Shown: positions 37,572 to 48,340 of the stretch, in pieces
Layout of the letters: each line of letters begins with the position of its first letter
Numbering within the stretch: the first letter of the stretch is position 1
Assembly: GCA_013399115.1 (NCBI GenBank)
Contig: VXAA01003318.1
Location: 563,465 to 627,464 of the forward strand
Source: Anseranas semipalmata
Taxonomy: Eukaryota; Chordata; Aves; Anseriformes; Anseranatidae
Direction of reading: 5' to 3'
Length of the DNA: 64,000 nt
The notes under the pieces: model-generated
Database searches by the model: none
What the model was told of the DNA's origin: nothing
Seen by the model: only the letters and a program-made list of their open reading frames with translations
Position numbers and translations under genes: made by a program

Positions 37572-38046
37572 CATATTTTTCTTTCTCATCTCCACTACTT
37601 GTTCTCCAGGTTAATCTTATTTTCTTCTTTCTTTTCTACTGCTTTATAGCATTGCTTAAAAAAAAGAAAAAGGGGGAAAGAAAGCACACGTCAAGCCAAA
37701 CCAAAAAGACAGGTAGTAAAAATGTTATTTCTTGATTAATCCAGTTCCCTATTTTATAAAAGGTATTTTGCGAAGAAAACTTTTAATTCATAAAATTTCT
37801 ATCAGTTGTACTTCCAACCTGTGATGCTGAAAGTAGGCTGTCAACTTCTAGTTATTTTTTACATTCAAAGATGATGTTGTCAAAATATACATTTGGGCTG
37901 TTTGTGCTGGCTTTAAACTGGTTCTTTTGCTAAATTTGCAGATATTTTGGAATTGTGACCTGAATCCCAATGAAACAAATCCTCAAATTTCCTCAATCAG
38001 GAAGAAGAAATGTCAGACAAGTATTTTGAATATGATCAATTTTCAT

Positions 38047-38430
38047 AAAATCATAGAATGCTTTGGGTTGGAAGGGACCTTAAAGATCATCTAATTCCAA
38101 CCTCCCTGCCGTGGGCAGGGACACCTTCTGCTAGATCAGATTGCCCAGGGCCCCATCCAACCTGGCCTTAAACACTTCCAGGGATTGGGCATCCACAGCT
38201 TCTCTGGACAACCTGTTCCAGTGTCTCACCATCCGCATAGTAAAGAATTTCTTCCTTATATCTAATCTAAATTTACTCTCTTTTAGTTTAAAGCCATTAC
38301 TCCTTGTCCTCTCATTACACTCCCTGATAAAGAGTTCCTCTCCTGCTGTCTCGTAGGCCCCCTTTAGGTACTGGAAGACTGCTATAAGGTCTCCCCAGAG
38401 CCTTCTCTTCTCCAGGCTTCTCCTTTGTCT
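38047..38430 (-). mobile_element. CR1 LINE 3' end, reverse orientation
   Basis: It opens with 'aaaatcatagaatgctttgg' (the reverse complement of a CR1 terminus) and 'gttggaagggaccttaaagatc'. It then shows 'cccagggccccatccaacctgg', 'ggcatccacagcttctctgg' and 'ccagtgtctcaccatc', then 'gtaaagaatttcttcctt', 'ccattactccttgtcctctc', and ends in 'ggtctccccagagccttctc' near 38425. About 380 bases are kept, covering the 3' UTR and the C-terminal end of ORF2. The ORF is broken by stops. Confidence 0.93.
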
Positions 38431-40007
38431 CTTCCAAGACTCAAAATATATAAAGCATGCTTTGGTATTAAAACTTCAACTGGCTCAGGTATATACCTAC
38501 ATTGGTTAAATTAGGATATATGTCTTTTGGGGCAGGAACTGCTTTGATTCATCCAGTCACTCAGGAAATGTGAGTGATTAGTATTACCTGACAATGTTAC
38601 ACAGTGCTTTTATCTCACATTAGAAATCACTGCTTCTGATAAATACATTTACAATATATTTTCCTACTGCTCTCATTGTCATTATAGCACCTCTGTAGAT
38701 GTATAATGGTTGCTAAACAAAAGGGCCATTCCTTCACAAACCCTCATGAATTCAGACATTTGAAATTACATTTTGGCTTGGCAACCTTGTGCAACTAGTG
38801 GCAACATGCAGAAAAGGGCATATATTGTGGAAATGAAGGGGAATGGCCTAAAGGCTGCTGTATACTAAGATTGTATCCAGGACTTTTCTGTTAATCAGAC
38901 AGCTGGTCTCCCGAGCGGGGGTGCCTTGATGCTTCACATATATAAGCATTTTCAAGTGTGTATATTACCATGAGTATATGTGTGATAGTATCTAATAATT
39001 TTTATCTAGAAGAGTTTGGTATTACATTTACCAGACTTTTTTGCATTGCTAGATGGTAGAATATTGCTGTTTGAAGATGTTTTCTGTCTCAAAGGTGCGT
39101 GCAAATCTTGTAGTGCCTAGGACAACGAGAGAAAAATCTGTAGTGTCCAAAAAAGCCATTTCTGGCATTAAGAAATTTATTTGGCACAACCTGATCCTTA
39201 TGTAATAAAAAATTTCATCTGAGAAGAATACTGGTGGTGATAGAAAGGAGGCAAAACTCACCAGGGGTGTGTTTCTCTTCTACCTCCTCTCTTGATGATT
39301 AAGCTGTTAAATCTGCAATGGTGGATACTGAGGTTTAATTCTGTCCTCTGCTATCATGTCTCTCAGAACAGTACATGAGCAATTAGCAGCAATGAGGTCT
39401 ACCACAATGTGCTCTCAGTAGTTTGTCTTCACACTTTTTCACTTCCAAGGAACAGTCTGTGGGGCTCATACCCTCTCTGCTGGGTGAGTGTGCTAATTGC
39501 CAGGCTTTAAGGATGTTCTCAGTCTTGATGGTGGCCACTTAAGCACTGCATGCAGAGTGAACAAAGTTCCAATGCAAGAGGTGGGAACCTACCTCAAAAT
39601 CCTCCAGTGCCTAAGCAAAGTCGGATCAGAGTTCAAGTCAATGCTCTGCCTGATTAAGACAGGAGTTTGAATTTGAGTCCTTAACTCCACATACGAATGT
39701 CCTAGCAATTATTCTTCAGATCACTCCAAAATGGAACAGGTCCAAGAAGCCAGGTCAAACAAACTACTTCAATAATAGTTGAGAGTCAATGAGCAATAGA
39801 GTAAGAATGACTCTCCAACCTGATGTTAATGGTACTCACTTGGGAAGCTGGAGCAAACCCTGTTATAGTCATCATTGTGTGCAATAAACTTCCTCAGTAT
39901 AACAAAGGAGTGAATTGTATATTAAGTCAGAGAACAATCCTTTTGCAACAATTTTGTAAATGTTGCCCTGCATTTCCTTGCCTTTTATGTTTGAATTTGC
40001 TAAATAT
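38431..40007. other. Single-copy noncoding DNA
   Basis: No gene or recognisable repeat. Confidence 0.6.
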
Positions 40008-40676
40008 TTACATTTGCCAAAAATGTTTCCTCTTGAGACATATGGAACATTTCGTGTTAAAGGAAGTACAGTGGGCTGGGTGGGGATGGTAGTGGTTTTG
40101 GTGTGGAAACCTGGAAAAATTGTGAATTCGGTTCAGTTTGAACCAACATTCTTTTTCAACTGTTTGGCTTGGCAGTCGAACTGAAAAACTAGTTATTTGC
40201 ACAGCCCTAAGCCCTCCTTTGCAGTTGGACCCCTGCGTTTTACTAGGAAAATTGTAGCGTAGTCCCTGGAGCTGTTCATCTATGGCACAGAAGTATGAAA
40301 TGGAAGTCCCACTAAAAGTTAGGGGTGTCTGAAGCTTTTGGAAATGCAGGAGCTCTAAAGTGGGATTAAATGATATCCACAGTATGTGTACCACTGGACT
40401 TTCCAAAGACACTATTGTTTTCACAGGTTCCCTCTGCCCTTTGCTTGTCAAAAAGATACCTCTGATGCACATCTTTATGGGAAATATTAGAAAGAGGAGA
40501 GTTCTTGACTTGTGTGCATTGTTAGCTGGGAACAGAGACATTCCTTTCTCTAACTTTTTCATTCCATGATGTAATGAGAACATTTTAAACCAGGACAAAC
40601 AAATCGCAAGTGCCAAGCTTTTTCCTAAATGCTTCTTATGATCAAACACACACATCCGTGCTTTTAAATACCTCAT
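40008..40676 (-). CDS. Longest open frame in the window (222 residues), hypothetical
   Basis: A minus-strand frame starts at an ATG at 40674-40676 and stays open for 222 codons. The predicted protein is basic and rich in Lys, Ser, Phe and Leu. I see no signal peptide, clear membrane segment, cysteine pattern or catalytic motif that I recognise. The C-terminal third overlaps a 'ggttcagtttgaacc' and 'gtcgaactgaaaaac' segment (about 40120-40210) that looks like a decayed dispersed repeat, which argues against a conserved gene. Base usage is like the surroundings. An open frame this long is unlikely by chance in AT-rich DNA but not impossible. I regard it as unproven. Confidence 0.15.
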   Translation of the reverse strand: MRYLKARMCVFDHKKHLGKSLALAICLSWFKMFSLHHGMKKLEKGMSLFPANNAHKSRTLLFLIFPIKMCIRGIFLTSKGQREPVKTIVSLESPVVHILWISFNPTLELLHFQKLQTPLTFSGTSISYFCAIDEQLQGLRYNFPSKTQGSNCKGGLRAVQITSFSVRLPSQTVEKECWFKLNRIHNFSRFPHQNHYHPHPAHCTSFNTKCSICLKRKHFWQM

Positions 40677-40689
40677 AATTAAACATGCA

Positions 40690-41060
40690 TAAATGGAGAC
40701 TTAATTTGAACATGTAAATTAATCACATGTTGTAACAATTGAAATTCATAACTGAACATCCATTAGCAGACAACGCTGTTCCTCATTCTTTTGTTTGCAT
40801 GTTTATAGTAATCACGCAATAGGATTTATGGTGCATGTCACCCTTTGAAAATTAATTCTGAATCAACATAGGAGATGTCTTCCCATTTCTATTGTATAGC
40901 TTTGCTCTATGAATGCAAATAATTGCAAATTAAGCCCCAGATGTCTAAAGAGCAGCAGGAGTGACCATTTATTTGATGTGTGATGCACATCATGTCATTT
41001 CTGTGTCACTCCTCAAGGGGTTAAATGAGTTTCATGGTTTGGACATTTTAAGAAAATAAT
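40690..41060. promoter_or_regulatory. Candidate conserved noncoding element (POU/homeodomain motif cluster)
   Basis: This AT-rich stretch has a complete octamer ATGCAAAT at 40913-40920. It continues at once with AATTGCAAATTAA, and TAAATTAATCACATG lies near 40716 and AAAATTAATTCTG near 40848. A partly palindromic GATGTGTGATGCACATC is at about 40975-40991. Clusters of POU and homeodomain sites in unique DNA are typical of vertebrate developmental enhancers. There is no transposon similarity and no coding frame. The call rests on motif density only. Confidence 0.3.
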
Positions 41061-43784
41061 AAACAATGTAGCTCATCCAAAAAACAGCTGCTGATTTTTT
41101 TATTTTTTATTTTTAAATGGGAGACAAAGATATTTAAAATGTGTTTTCAATTGCCTGCTAAGAAAGTAAGTTTACATAAAAGAAACCTCTTTTCCTCCTG
41201 AAAAATTGTGAATTTACCTTCTGCAGCAATTTAGGACAAGCCAAAATTTATCAGTGTATTTAGCAACTAAAGAACTGAATTGCTGTGGTGGGCTGCATTA
41301 AACATAGATGGATGAGAACTAGGTCAGTGGAGAAAACACAAGCTGTACCCTTCAAGCTAAATGTGCATGCACATTACCTTAAAGATGTTTATGTAATGGA
41401 TGTCTGTGTTTGCCTGTGTATTTCAGTGCACGTGCATAATAGGCCATGAAGCTTTCCCTAACAAGCATTCGTGAAAGAAATGTCCCCAGCATGTTTGCAT
41501 TTCCATTGAACAACAGCACTTCTACTGATAGGAATAGAGTTTACTTGACTCTGTTGGTGTCAGGTTTCACTTTAGGACTCAGTCTTCATCCTGTAATGTG
41601 GAGCCTGGTCAGTATAGCCTCTTCCTTAACTTTACTGGGTGTTAGATCAGACCTTGGAATTCCTCTCCATCAGCTAGTGCTTAAGCAGTTGACAATATTG
41701 CATTTAGCCTTCTCACCTATGCAGTAGAAGTTCTTCACAACCGAACCTCTGCCCGGGTTTTATTGTATAAACCCAGCTTGGTGCTCAAAGACCTGCTTTC
41801 TAATGTGCTACACAGCTGTCTCGTGCTCTTGGCTTCATGCCATCTTCATGTTACACCGCCCAGTAGGTCAGCCGCTTCCACTCTGTTGTTTTGTTAATGC
41901 CTTTTATAGAACCACTTTTTTATAGTGCTACTTACAGGAAATGCCTTTCCTGTAACGCCTCTGAATCATTTACAGCCTAAAATGTTGCTATATGCATCTC
42001 AAGCTTAAAGGACCCTATCTTGCCCTGTTCTGCATAGTAACGTCATATAGATAGACAATGCATTGACTTGTGATGAAAATAAAGAGGAATTTTTTAAAGA
42101 AAAGCCTCTCATCTTCTTGCACACAAATACTTAACTCTGATGGGAAGCACCTGGACATACATCAGAACTTGGACTGATCTGTTATCAACCTTGAGCCTAG
42201 ATAATGAGGGGGTGCTATACTGGGACAGAGCGTACTAAGTGTGAAGATAGGAAAGTGTAAAAATGCAGCAAAATGGCTTTGTGAGTATTAGTGGAAAGGA
42301 GGTCACAGTGTGTCTTTCTGTCCTACACAAGCCTCTTATTTATTATTGTGGCATAACAGAGTATGGCTCTGAGTTTTTAGTGGACTAATACCATTTTTCA
42401 GTTGTTTTTCCTTTCTCTTTTCTCACAGTAAGATGTGACTTAAATTCCTAAACTGAAAACCCCCAAAAATTCAACCCACAAGCCCCAGTGGTATTTGGAG
42501 TTTATGTATTCTTTAACCAAAGGCCTTTGCATAACCAGATACTGGTACATTCTTTAGTGAAATTCTTGAAGCTTTGGGCTTAACCACTGCTTCTTGCAGT
42601 GAGGTGCTTGAAAACATGTCAACTATGTAGCTGTACTGGAGGGCTGCGCAGTTGAGGTGTGTCCTTTTTCCTCAAAGTGACTGACTAGTGTCAGGGTCCA
42701 GACCAAGGCAGGGTCCTGGCTCCAGTTTGAACAGTCCCATGGTGACGTAAGAATTTTGGCATTTATATTTAAACATTTTTTGTTATTATCATTATTACAG
42801 AGAAAAGCTGAAGATTTGGCATGAATGAATCTAGTACAGAGATATCTGCTGGAGTAAGCAGAGAACTTTAAAGCTTAGTGAGTTGGGAATTGCCTCATTC
42901 ATTTTTCATAGGTTATTAATTCTGAAGTCTTTGTGCTGCCTGCAGCTGTGGACTTGGTCGTGGACAGGAGATGTTCACCAAGTTGTGGGCAAAGAGGCTT
43001 GATTTCTGAAAGAACAATAAGAAACAATACAGCAAAATCCTTATGGAAGGAGAGGTATAAAAGTCCTTAAATATACTTGAGAGAGACAGAAACACACAAA
43101 GGGTTTACAAGGCTGGAGTTAAGCAAAACGAAGTAGGATTTAGAAATGTACTTCAAAAAAATAATCCTGAAAAGGGAAAGAACAACCTCCCCTTCCACCC
43201 AAAATCAAAAAGGAACACTATTAAAATGTTCTTAAAGTATTTAGTTTCTTTTAATAACACTCATGATACATTGGGAAGTCCAACATTATTCTGTGTGTAT
43301 CGGCAAAGCATAGTAGCCTTTTGGATACTTAATCTTCACCTAAGTGTGTTTCATATCTATGAGTGATAAACCTGATTTGTTAAATATGAGAGGTTGATCT
43401 ACTCTATAACACAACAGTTGTGTTTCCCATAGTGAACCAAAATGATATAACAGTATCAGGCCTCCCATCTCTTAGTTGACTTGATCCATTTTTCTCTAAA
43501 GTGTGATGTTAATCAGAAATTTCAGTGTCAGGACCCTTTTACTGAAATATTTCTGAAACACTGTAATTGCTTTTCTTTTAAATCCTGTATATAATATGCA
43601 TGGCCATTCAGTTTACTATGAGACATTAGTGAGAGCACCCAGAAATAAAATCCAAGGTTAGGCCTTCCTTCCCCATAGATTTGACAACATTCTTGTTCAG
43701 ATATCTTGAATAGGAACATGATCAAGATGCACAGAGTTCAACAGCCGGAGTCTAGAGCAAGCTAATCTGGCACTGCTGTTCTGG

Positions 43785-43880
43785 GCAGTGGATCCTTTGT
43801 GGCATTAGGCAGAGCACACGGTCTTTCAATCTCAATGTCCCTTCCTGTAATATAGGGTGGTGAGAATAATTTAATTCCTA
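43785..43880 (+). mobile_element. MIR-like ancient SINE fragment
   Basis: 'ctttcaatctcaatgtccc', then 'ttcctgtaatatagggtgg' and 'gagaataatttaattcc' follow the MIR order 'cctctctgtgcctcagtttcctcatctgtaaaatggggataataat'. Matching is partial and by eye. Confidence 0.4.
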
Positions 43881-43977
43881 TCTGACACAACATATTTATT
43901 TGCTACAGACAGATGAAATGGTATGGAAATAGCCTTACTGAGGATTGTTTAAAATCAGAGCATATCCATCATTCATC

Positions 43978-44016
43978 ATTTAATTATTTAATTATTTCTT
44001 ATTTATTTATTTATTT
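43978..44016. repeat. (ATTT)n / TAATTATT microsatellite
   Basis: TAATTATT units pass into ATTT units over about 40 bases. Confidence 0.88.
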
Positions 44017-46150
44017 AGTGAAGGAACTCAGTTCATAATTGCAGAGACCAAAACATTTAAAGGCTGGATTTGTCTTCTGGAGAGTATTCTGAATTTCAAG
44101 AAAACTACCCCCCCACTGTTTCATTATGAGAAATATTCTAAAGGGTTTCCAAAAGTTTTGTCTTTATGCAGAATCACAGTCTGTTTATTTCTTCATGCCA
44201 AAGATGAGGTTTGGCAGAGGATTGTCCCATACCCTTGCCAAAAGCTCTCCTAAGAGCACACTCAGTTAGTTTATATTACTACTTTTGAAAAAGGAAACAT
44301 TAAAGAAATCATATTTTTAATACAGTATAAAGGTCCTCTGAAGGCTGAAAATGCCTCCCTCTTGCCCCACCTCACTGCAAAGGGCTAGGGGAGGTAAGGG
44401 GAAAAAGGAGTCCTGCAGTCAAAAGAACTGCCTCTGTGTGAGGCCTGAGAGCTAGGGCAGCTTCACTTTAACCCTCATTTCCCTGCAGGCTCTGGTTTTC
44501 AAAAACTGTTTCTAAGTGTGGTTGCCCACGTCAAGACAACCATGGCTTCATTTTCAGCAAGTCTGGGTGCTCTCAACACCTGTTGATTTTACTGTGACTG
44601 TTCAAGGGAAGAAGGACTTAGGATGCCTCCTGTCAGTCTCCCATCCTACTGCAAGTGCACTTGGAAGACAGACAGGGGAGCACCCTGTGCCTTGTCCTGT
44701 CCCCTCTGTCAACTCTGTGACCATATAAGCACAACTGCATCCCCTCTGCAGCCTCTCTGAAAGGTCACAAAGCCAGAGGAAGGCCATGGTTGTTGTATGA
44801 CTAACTTGCATTTTCTTGTTCTTAAAGTAGTATAACCTCTAGCTGGTGTCTGGGACCTTTCTCTGATGCCTGGAGTGCCACACCAGTCGTATTCTCTAAC
44901 TTTTGACTTAATATGACATTGTCCTACATACTGGGAAAAGAGAGACTTAAGGCTTCTTCCTGACTGTGTGGTAGAAAAAAATGCTGTTGACTAAACTGTC
45001 ATTTCAGTGCACAGTTTTTTTTTTTACACTTCTAAATCTTCAAGTCTGAGATAATATGTAATTAAAACATAGAATACTATTGTCATGGAAATGCCTGATT
45101 CTGTAGCTATATTATGTGCAGCGAGAGAGCATTTCAGGTGATTTTAAAAAGATTTGTGTATTGTAAAACAGAAAAAAGTATATATGTTTATCTATCCATC
45201 CATCCATCTGAACTCAGATTATATTTTTGGAAACTGAAGACAGATGTTATAGCCTTTGTCCAGCTGAATATCTCTCTCCTACAGGAGTTGTCCTTTCAGT
45301 CTATTCATTGTCCATGGTCATGGGTCATTGTGCATGGGCCAGGGCTGGTCAGCTATCAAAGAGAACTCAGCTAAAACATGGAAGACACTATTTTCCATTT
45401 GAGTTCCCAACACTAAAATAGTAGCATTTAATTTTCAAAGATTTTTTTTTTTTTTAATTAAACTGCCACGTCCAGAATTTCTTGTTCAACCACAAGGCCT
45501 TTTCCTCCTTAGGGATCAGTTCAAAGAATTTCCTTTATGTGGCTGAATCCCTAAATGTCAGGGATGCATATGTAAAATCTGCAGAATCTGGTACATGCTG
45601 GTATGTTGGAATAAAATTTGAGTCCCCAGTCTTGCATGGATGGTATCCTTTTTTCTGTAAGCATATCTATCTTGGAGATCTGTTAGAGTTGCACCAATGT
45701 GGGTCAAGCTGCAAAGGCTTTTAAGACTTTGTAGAGAAAGTTGTCATTTGAGGTTCAAAGCATTTCCACTATGATATGAAAATTAACTATACTGCAAATT
45801 CTTAAAGTATTCAAAGATGGAATTATTTTATAATCTGCAATTATCTTCCATACTGGTGTTTCCAGAGAGAGTAAACATGGAAAGCTTCAGTAGGTAGATC
45901 CTCCTGTCACAACTTTGCACTGATACTCAGATGGCAGTCCTTGAAGATCTTCATCCCTTTTTATGCTGTAAATAGATGTTTTGTTTAGTTAACCTGCTGA
46001 AGGATTTAAATGGAATCAACATGTTCTGTAGACTCAAAGAGAAGGGACTGTTTATTTGTACATTCTGACCTCCTGGATATTGAAGGCCAAAAATACTGCT
46101 CTGTCACATTTGCATTGAGCCCAATTCCTTTTATGTTTGATTATGATTTT

Positions 46151-46374
46151 CCTAGATATTAGGAAAAACTTCTTTACTGAAAGGGTTGTTAGGCATTGGA
46201 ATAGGCTGCCCAGGGAAGTGGTTAAGTCACCATCCCTGGAGGTATTCAAAAGATGTTTAGATGTAGAGCTTAGTGATATGGTTTAGTGGAGGGCTTGTTA
46301 GTGTTAGGTGATAGGTTGGACTAGGTGATCTTGGAGGTTTTTTCCAACCTAAATGATTCTGTGATTCTGTGATT
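46151..46374 (+). mobile_element. CR1 LINE 3' end, plus orientation
   Basis: It starts at 'gatattaggaaaaacttc' and reads 'aggcattggaataggctgcc', 'gtcaccatccctggagg' and 'tagatgtagagcttagtgat', then 'gataggttggactaggtgat' and the octamer tail at 46355-46374. The first half still spells the end of ORF2 ([15 protein letters not shown], then [12 protein letters not shown]), with frame breaks. It matches the copy at 50433-50658 in subfamily and in truncation point, but in the opposite orientation. Confidence 0.94.
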
Positions 46375-46951
46375 AAAGTGTTACCTGCAAATGTGAACTT
46401 GTGAACACAGTTTCTTCTCCAGTCTTCATTTTGAAAAACTGTGATTCCCTGAGCTCAGAATGAATAAAGTCTCATTTGCTATGGCATTGGGTTGTCTGGT
46501 TTTCTAACAAGGCACAAGCTCCAATTGGAGCTTGTCCAGTGGCTAGGAAATTCGTAACTGCTCACTACTAGTGGATTCTCTGAAGGCCTAGGACATGTTC
46601 ACACTGAAGCCTTTCATTTATTGAAAGCAGTATTAAGGTCATCCTATTTACCCATCCAACTATTTTCCTACATCATGTTAGGAATTTAATTATGTTTGAG
46701 GTGTCTGCTTTTATCAGATATGATTGGAATTGGTGATTGTATCCAAAAATTATTGAAGAGAAGAAAATTATTCAATATTCACATATTGAATATGCATGTG
46801 ATCCATCATGCAGGCAAAACTTGACTCTGTATATTTGTTTCCCTAGGAAATCTGGCACCTGTATTGCCAGAGATATCTGAACCCCTGGGGACTTTTATTG
46901 TTCTATTCCTACTGTTCATTAGAGAATGAGAGATGAGAGAGTTTCATCTGA

Positions 46952-47179
46952 TGTAAAACAGCATTCCTACAGGATATCAGCAATGACCAATGGACTAATT
47001 TCCTTCTGATATTCTGCCTGTTTCTGGGATTGCTTTTCATCATGGTGGTCTTTAAAAAATATGTTTATACATACAACTGCTCTGCTAGACTAGAAATGAG
47101 TGTTAGTAAATTGTTTCATTCTTGTCATTTTTTCAAAGTCCTTTGTCATGTCAACAGCCAATCGGCAGGATGCAAGTGA
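46952..47179 (+). other. Open frame with a membrane-segment-like stretch (unproven)
   Basis: A 75-codon plus-strand frame with no early ATG follows an AG at 46971-46972 that could act as a weak acceptor. It encodes DISNDQWTN, then the 18-residue hydrophobic run FLLIFCLFLGLLFIMVVF (residues 17-34), then KKYVYTYNC. This arrangement of a polar lead, a hydrophobic run of membrane length and then Lys-Lys resembles a type I stop-transfer segment. There is no good donor downstream, the pyrimidine tract is poor, and T-rich DNA produces such runs by chance. I do not recognise a family. Confidence 0.12.
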
Positions 47180-47959
47180 CACATTGAGGCTCTTTTTATC
47201 TTCACTTCTGTTTCCGTTTGCTGTATCTGACGATGCTCCTAGATTTTGTTACAATAATACTTTTCATTCAGAAATTTGGACCTCCTCTGATGTGAGCCCC
47301 AAACATTTCCATTTCTAAGTGCAAAAAGTTAATGCCTATGTAATTATAAAGTGGTGCCAGCTTCTAACCACATTGCCTTACCTACCCTAGTCCTTTGGAA
47401 ATGTTTTACTTGCAGCAACTTTATATACTAAACACGTTTGTTTAATAAAAATGTTGTTATGATAACTATAAACAACATATTTGTGACATGACTAATGTTT
47501 TCATGAAGTTGCTTTCATTTTCACAGGTCACTGCTTCCTTTTCCAGCTTCACAAACAGTTTTCTCAATCATCTGGGCACCAAGTTGGTGCCTCAGCACTT
47601 GGATCTGTGTCCTATGATTTGATCTTCTTTTCAGAGTGTTCTCTCATTTGTCCCTTTCCATGTGCTGTTTTTCTGACACTTCGTTCTTCTTGTGCCACTT
47701 TATGACAGTTTTTCTCCATGATGTGCTGTTAAAAGAGGTGAGATATCCAGAAAAAAAAAAAAAAAGTGGAAAAAAGAAGCAGCTGACCAATAAACTACCT
47801 AGAAAGTAAGTAATTTTTCTTTTTCTTATTTATTATGTGTATGCATTGCTATCTTATAATCTACATTCATGGCTTTCTGTACAACATACGGCACATTTTG
47901 TAAATGAGCTTAAACACTATCAAATTGTAATTATTTATGAATAGTCTCTCTTTTATTCT
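47180..47959. other. Noncoding DNA with poly-A tract
   Basis: No gene is seen. A run of 15-16 A lies at about 47751-47765, without a recognisable retroelement in front of it. Confidence 0.6.
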
Positions 47960-48340
47960 TAATGATATGCATCATGCTAACAGAGTTTGATATACCAATT
48001 ATAAGAATAAAGTTCATCTGAGGTAACAGAGTTTATTCCTTTCTCAGGCATCCAGCCTGGATCTCAGCTGCAAAGTAAGTACCTCTACCACATCTCATTA
48101 CCAAAATAGCAACCTTCTTAATCCTTTGCTGTGAAGAACAAAGGTTTGATTCAGTCTCTGGAGCAGAAATAGGATCTTATTAATGCACTGGCAACTAAAG
48201 TGTTGTTATTTTTGTTAGAAAAGGGAGAAACAGGAATTTGCTGATATATGTTAGATTAAGGGCTGTTATTATTTTGAGATTAATCGGATTGTTAGTTGGG
48301 CCTTTTGAATGGCAGTTGAAAATCTACAAAATACATTTTA
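47960..48340. promoter_or_regulatory. Candidate conserved noncoding stretch
   Basis: An AT-rich unique stretch with homeodomain-like words, including GAGATTAATCGGATTGTTAG near 48278 and TTATTAATGCACTGGC near 48178. It flanks the candidate microexon at 48048-48074. Conserved flanks are common around vertebrate microexons, but conservation cannot be seen from one sequence. Confidence 0.2.
48048..48074 (+). CDS. Candidate 27-nt microexon
   Basis: A strong acceptor (gtttattcctttctcag, ending 48047) and a strong donor (AAA|GTAAGTAC, from 48075) bracket exactly 27 bases. The length is a multiple of three and all three plus frames are open. Frame 0 would read ASSLDLSCK. Neuronal microexons of 3-27 nt have this design. 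The segment is too short to recognise a gene, and I do not see the neighbouring exons. A second AG inside (48066-48067) could compete as acceptor. Confidence rests only on splice-site quality. Confidence 0.25.

Larger units (their letters stand above)
29344..38046. other. Long stretch of mostly single-copy noncoding DNA with simple repeats
   Basis: No gene is supported across 8.7 kb. It contains the T23 tract at 30470, a cluster of TGACATG-like words at 31629-31692, an A-rich tract at 33738-33797, the AT/T tract at 34465-34496, two short tandem duplications near 35843 and 35944, the N-containing T tract at 36741-36787 and the TTTTC repeat at 37531. The two longest open frames (33677-34006 minus, 37397-37735 plus) run through low-complexity DNA and are not credible proteins. 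Confidence 0.6.
41061..46150. other. Mostly single-copy noncoding DNA
   Basis: No gene is supported. It includes a MIR-like relic (43785-43880) and an ATTT microsatellite (43978-44016). A plus-strand frame of 93 codons at 41446-41727 has no recognisable features. Confidence 0.55.

Noticed and set aside
37397..37735. 112-codon plus-strand frame rich in Phe and Ser
   Set aside because: Its core is the (TTTTC)n microsatellite and the following T and A runs; no independent coding signal.
47780..47803. Possible exon before the donor AAA|GTAAGTA near 47804
   Set aside because: No acceptable acceptor precedes it, and the upstream sequence is a poly-A tract with stops.
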